64,000 nucleotides of DNA. It comes from Argopecten irradians. Taxonomy: Eukaryota; Mollusca; Bivalvia; Pectinida; Pectinidae. Made by a program: the position numbers and the translations under genes. The notes beneath the pieces are model-generated. The model did not search any database and had not been told where the DNA came from. It saw only the letters and a program-made list of their open reading frames with translations. Shown one piece after another: positions 59,852-64,000 of this stretch. Within the stretch, counting starts at the first letter, position 1; every line of letters starts with the position of its first letter. The stretch is taken from contig NC_091134.1 in NCBI RefSeq assembly GCF_041381155.1, forward strand, positions 3,902,001 through 3,966,000, given 5' to 3'.

Positions 59852-62630
59852 TTATTCATCGTCTTCTTCTTCTTCCTCTTCATCAGCTTCTACAATTTTT
59901 TGAGCTGCAGCTTTCTTTGATTTTCTACCTCGTTTTAAAAACTCTTTTCCATCTTTGGCAGTCTGCTGCATGGTTCCAGCGCGTTTCATTGCTGGTTTAG
60001 GATTCGACTGGGATCGTGTTCTTCTACCTTCGTTTACGTTGATATCGGGCACAACATAAGCCGCTGTCAAGTGGAAATAATTCACATTGAATGAAAAAAA
60101 CACCAAAGCTTGGACGTACCTTATGTGCTATAAACAGCTATTCTGCACTGGTATATTATAAAGTTATCTGCCCATGGAAGTAGGTATTGATTGTGACATG
60201 GGTATGTGAGTATATATTAAGTTTTATTTACGAAATAATCAAGCCATGATTATTACTTACTAATACAGGCAGATAATTCTGTTATATGCAAAGACAATAT
60301 TGAAGAAGTAACATGCTCACTAAACAATCTAAAATTTTGTAGATGAACAATTGATTGTATTCCTAAACTAGACAATCAGAGAATCATTTTATTGATCATG
60401 ATGATCAAAGTTAACCACAACCTTAACCTTACCTTCTCCTATTGTCTTGGCGATAGAAGTCGTTTTCTTTGGAGTTCCAGCGGTCTGTTTCAAGGCTTTA
60501 GATTCTGACCTTGTGTCTCCTAGCTTGTCTTTACCAATGTAATATGCCTTAGCCTCCTGTTAAACAATAGATGTAACCCAGAAGACCAGAATTAACAACA
60601 GATCAAAAGGACAGTAAACGTCAGGGTGTAAAATGATAAATACTTTTAAGAAAATTAACAACAGTTGTCAAAATGTCTTTTTATCCACTTTCCACTTCCA
60701 GTAAGCTAATGCAATATTAGAGGATACCTTACATTCTTTATGGCAAAGTTCAATATTAAAACTTTCACATATTTTCCCATGTTTAGTAATAAATATAAGC
60801 TGTGGTTGTCTCACCTTGGCTGTGGCGGCCATTGTTCCTTCCTTGGCCATGCGAGGTTTCTTTGTTGGAGTTGGTGGAGTTTCTTTAGAAATCTCTGCAA
60901 TTTTTTTCTGTTGGCCGCGTGTCATAGCATCTGCATCTGGTTTATTTCCACCAAGAATCTGTTCAGCTTCCTACAAAATTGTTGGAATAAACTGAATAAC
61001 CATACAGAACATTTCCAGAAGGTCAACAACAGTCCATATGTTTGATTTAAACATATTTTTATTGTTCAACATAACTGGGATAAGACACAAGTTACTCAAG
61101 TTCATATGTTCTAAATGGAGAATATTCATTTAATGAATGTACATTATGTTAACTTAGATGAGAGACTAAATAAATACTTTTATCTCAATTTAAATTGATA
61201 CAAAGATTTCAATGACAGTTTTAAAGAAATATTGCAAAAAATAATCAATGTTTACAAAACTTAATAGGTCATTAAAGATGCTCCACCACTGCAAATGGTA
61301 TTTTTCACTATCAAAAACAGGATCAGATGATTTACTTACTTTACACCATTACCTCCATTGGAAAGTTTGAGCTTCTAATTTTTACTTCAAGATAAGAATA
61401 ATTGAAATAATAAATTGCATCCTGAAAAAATTCCGTGGCACTGCGCTTGCACTAAAAGCAAAATAAATTCCGTGGCACTGCGCTTGCACTAAAAGCAAAA
61501 TAAATTATTTTATATTATTTTTTTGTGTTAATCAGACATTTATATACACGATTAAACACCAATTGTTCAATTGATGTGTATCATTTATGGTCTGTCCGCG
61601 GTGGAGCATCTTTAAAGTAACATGTATATTTTCATTTGACATTATTCTACTAAGGGTAGTGATTACCACGACCCCAATAGTCGACATATTTAAATACCTG
61701 AGCTGTGCCAATCATCGTTACTCCTTTAGCCATTCTGGATTTCTTGGCCGGGGGTTCTTCCTTTGCCTCCTGGATCTTCACATTTTGACCTCTTGTCTTG
61801 GCATCTTCATCAGGCTTGTCACTTCCTAATAAAGCATTGGCTTCCTGAAATAGAGGGAACACAACGTCATCAAAACAGTCCTACGCTACTGTTTTATCCA
61901 GTTAATGGCTGTTAAATCACATTATCTTTTATCAAATAATCTGCCTGATATCCAGTGATTCCGTAATATTTTAGCGTATGTTACTTGTGTAATATAACCG
62001 TGAACAATTTTCATTGACTTGACATTCGTTGTGATGTCGGAGAGAAACAATAAAATTACATCAGGTAACATGGTGTGACATCAGGATTACGAGGACGGTG
62101 GGACAAAATGGCGACCTCTGTTAGATTTTTGGAATACATTTTGACATGAAATTCTGTGTAATATAGGTTTTTATAGTTATTTGTTAAAAAGTATCTTAAA
62201 TGTGTGTTCATTTCATATGAGATTTTATAAAAACTCGTCTCGAAGTTTTAATCTTTACTCGCCAAGGCTCGCAAAAACAACAAAAATTATTAAGACTCGT
62301 TTCATAAAATCTCATATGAAATGAAGATGATCACTCATGTAAGATCTTATAAATATACTAAATAGACCAGATTTCTGCTTGGAGATGAAGGGCAAGCAGT
62401 ACAATGTGAAACATCTTAACCACTTAGCTATCCAGAGGTGGAAGGTTAGTGTCAGAATGACCCATGTTTAGTTTCCCCGAGTCTGACCAGCGTGTTCTGA
62501 AGATTACCTTTGCCGTTACCATCATGGTTCCATCTCGTGCCACGGTGGGTTTGTCAGGCTTCGACTCCTTCAGGCCCTGTCTCTCCAAAAGTCGGTCTTT
62601 ACCCGCGGACTCCAAGTACTCAATGCCCTC
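59852..62630 (-). CDS. Gene C: lysine-rich protein with exon-encoded GTM-x-x-TAK modules
   Basis: Five in-phase exons on the minus strand: 62630-62508 (41 codons), 61844-61698 (49), 60970-60815 (52), 60556-60433 (41 plus 1 base) and 60063-59852, ending in TAA. The 5' end is not resolved. Exons start with EG or EA. Most then show a Leu-Gly/Lys-Asp turn, DAxTRGQ-like sequence, Pro/Lys-rich linker and finally a module: VARDGTMMVTAK, MAKGVTMIGTAQ, MAKEGTMAATAK, and in the last exon MKRAGTMQQTAK. The fourth exon lacks a clear copy. The C-terminus is basic (KRGRKSKKAAAQK, nuclear-signal-like) then acidic (a run of Glu and Asp). I do not recognise the family. A nuclear or nucleic-acid-associated role is a guess from composition. 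AATAAA overlaps the stop codon at 59851-59856. Confidence 0.8.
61272..61615. mobile_element. TTAA-flanked MITE, family 1, copy 3
   Basis: The left end is TTAA then AGATGCTCCACCACTGC; the right end is GTCCGCGGTGGAGCATCT then TTAA. It lies in the gene C intron between 60970 and 61698. A stretch of about 39 bp starting TTCCGTGGCACTGCGCTTGC is duplicated in tandem at 61430-61505, unlike the other copies. Confidence 0.9.
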
Positions 62631-63717
62631 CTGAAACAGAGAAATAAATATATATAACGTCACATTCATTATAAGACTCCAAGACTTGGAGTCTCCAAGT
62701 ACTTGATGCCATTAGGAAACAGGAAATTAATTATTTATTAAATGTTACATTAATAATCAGTCTGAATCATACTATCTCTAAGGAAACTTCAAATTACTTT
62801 ATAACTTATATTGTTCAGTCTCTCATAGGTTATAACTTTCAAATCTATAAATAGGACAATCAGTTTTAGAGTCAAAAGGGAACATAACTAATATCGGTTA
62901 AAACTGCAGACTGAGATTTAAGGATGTACTAAAAATTCTGTCATGATTGATACGCTGTTTCCGGAATACAACATCCAGTCAGTTTAGTCATGTGACTTGG
63001 GCACATTTAAAACCACATTAATGCATCCCCGAATCGGCGTATCATGTCTTTTGACCTGCAAATACTTTGCACTAATTAATGTTAGAATGTATTTTGAATA
63101 TCACAACAGCAGATTGAACAGGGGCTAAAACCTTAACCAGGATGTCTGAATGTTGTAGATTTTTTTTTCATTGTTTAAAAAATACAAAATTCCTATTTGG
63201 TTTCAATGTGACACCATAAAACTGGTAAAGGATACCTGCTTAATATTTTATTTAATTCATAATGAAAAAGTATTCAGTGGCAGTACAATGGAGTTAATAC
63301 TTGTAAGTCTTGGAATTCTATGGTGTGTATTGTAAATAAATGTAACTATTTTAATAGAATATATATTAATTTTGTTTGGGAGAAATGATGCTTTGTTTAT
63401 ATACAATAATTAGAGGTGTCATAGTAAATAATATCTGCAACGTCAGCACGACATGACGGGTATTAATTGGTCAGAGTGTACACGTGCCCGAGCTTGTTCG
63501 CACACATGTCAACACACATGGGAAAACCCACCCACTTGTGTTTAGCCAGCCAGCAAGTTACATATATATTCCGATTGGAAGTCGACCAAGCGTTACGAAA
63601 TGACAGTGCATAAAAAGTACGTGTCGATGTTAACTGATGTCAGGAGATTACATCAGTGAGCAGACAACTCCTGATTCCATTTCCTTTACTGCCAAGACGC
63701 TAAAAATACTCCCTTAC
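62631..63717. other. Upstream intron(s) of gene C
   Basis: At 62684-62727 a diverged copy of the 5' edge of exon 62630-62508 is present (AAGTACTTGGAGACTCC in place of GAGTACTTGGAGTCCGC on the minus strand), with the acceptor AG lost. I found no exon of the phase needed to join 63718 to 62630. Confidence 0.5.
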
Positions 63718-63749
63718 CTATTTTGACCTTTGCTAATTCCGTCAGCCAT
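63718..63749 (-). CDS. Possible first coding exon of gene C
   Basis: On the minus strand, AAG then ATGG starts MADGISKGQN and ends AATAG before GTAAGG, a strong donor. The ATG context is good. It leaves two bases of a codon, whereas the exon at 62630 begins on a codon boundary. Either one intervening exon is missing from my reading or this exon belongs to another transcript. Confidence 0.4.
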
Positions 63750-64000
63750 CTTGAAAATCCTTCGGTAGCGATACAATAAATTATGGACTATTTCACAACA
63801 ATATGACTTGTCCACAACGTAAGCTATTGCAAATCCTTACATATAAGTATCTTACTAAAATCTGATATATTAACGCTCATAAAAATGGTTAGTCTGTGCA
63901 AAATAATTTCATTTTCGAGCGACTAAACCTCGCGAAGTAATGTCCGAAATACATTGCAGATCTGGTCGAAACACCCCAAATTCAACTAAGAATTATATTA
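63750..64000. other. Window edge, possible gene C promoter side
   Basis: This is upstream of the putative first exon on the minus strand. No TATA box or other site that I would defend. Confidence 0.3.

Noticed and set aside
62508-63749. Direct joining of the 63718 exon to the 62630 exon
   Set aside because: Phases do not agree (two bases left versus a codon boundary), and shifting the acceptor by one base meets a stop within the exon.

Overview
The window reads as nuclear DNA of a marine invertebrate, most likely a bivalve mollusc. The basis is AT-rich intergenic DNA, short exons in long introns, GT-AG splicing, the recurrent GGGAGATAACTC-type repeat and tRNA-derived SINEs; no database search was possible. 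Three protein genes and one tRNA can be supported.

Gene A (+, coding 2962-26530) is a five-coding-exon, type I single-pass membrane protein of about 655 residues that I cannot name. A 20.2-kb intron separates the signal-peptide/ectodomain exon from the transmembrane exon, and six unrelated minisatellites fill roughly 12.6 kb of it (units 28, 38, 29, 60, 55 and 36 bp). The intron also holds a TTAA-flanked inverted-repeat element inserted inside one unit of the 36-bp array, SINE fragments and a diverged tandem duplication.

From 26.5 to 34.7 kb there is a 3' UTR and gene-free DNA with a MITE, SINE pieces and a hairpin element.

Gene B (-, coding 47081-34751) is a clear SLC35F6 (TANGO9/ANT2-binding protein) orthologue. 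Eight coding exons join in phase into 371 residues, the length I recall for the human protein. Four introns carry minisatellites (56, 52, 42 and 23 bp units). The 52-bp array is a tandem copy of the intron 2/exon 3 boundary itself, so it presents about 15 decoy splice acceptors. A tRNA-Pro(AGG) gene lies divergently about 230 bp upstream of its start codon.

From 47.4 to 55.8 kb lie two inverted copies of a small TIR element, a 38-bp array, a 143-bp array with paired YY1-like sites, and a 5.8-kb array of 43/45-bp units that is open on both strands and has higher-order structure. Then come about 4 kb of AT-rich DNA with two MITEs, and gene C (-, 62630-59852). Gene C is a lysine-rich protein in which successive exons encode one copy each of a GTM-x-x-TAK-type module, ending in a basic stretch and an acidic tail; I do not recognise it.

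Adding the spans, about 24 kb of the 64 kb is minisatellite from fourteen unrelated founder units. The long open frames inside these arrays are by-products of repeat units that lack stop codons.
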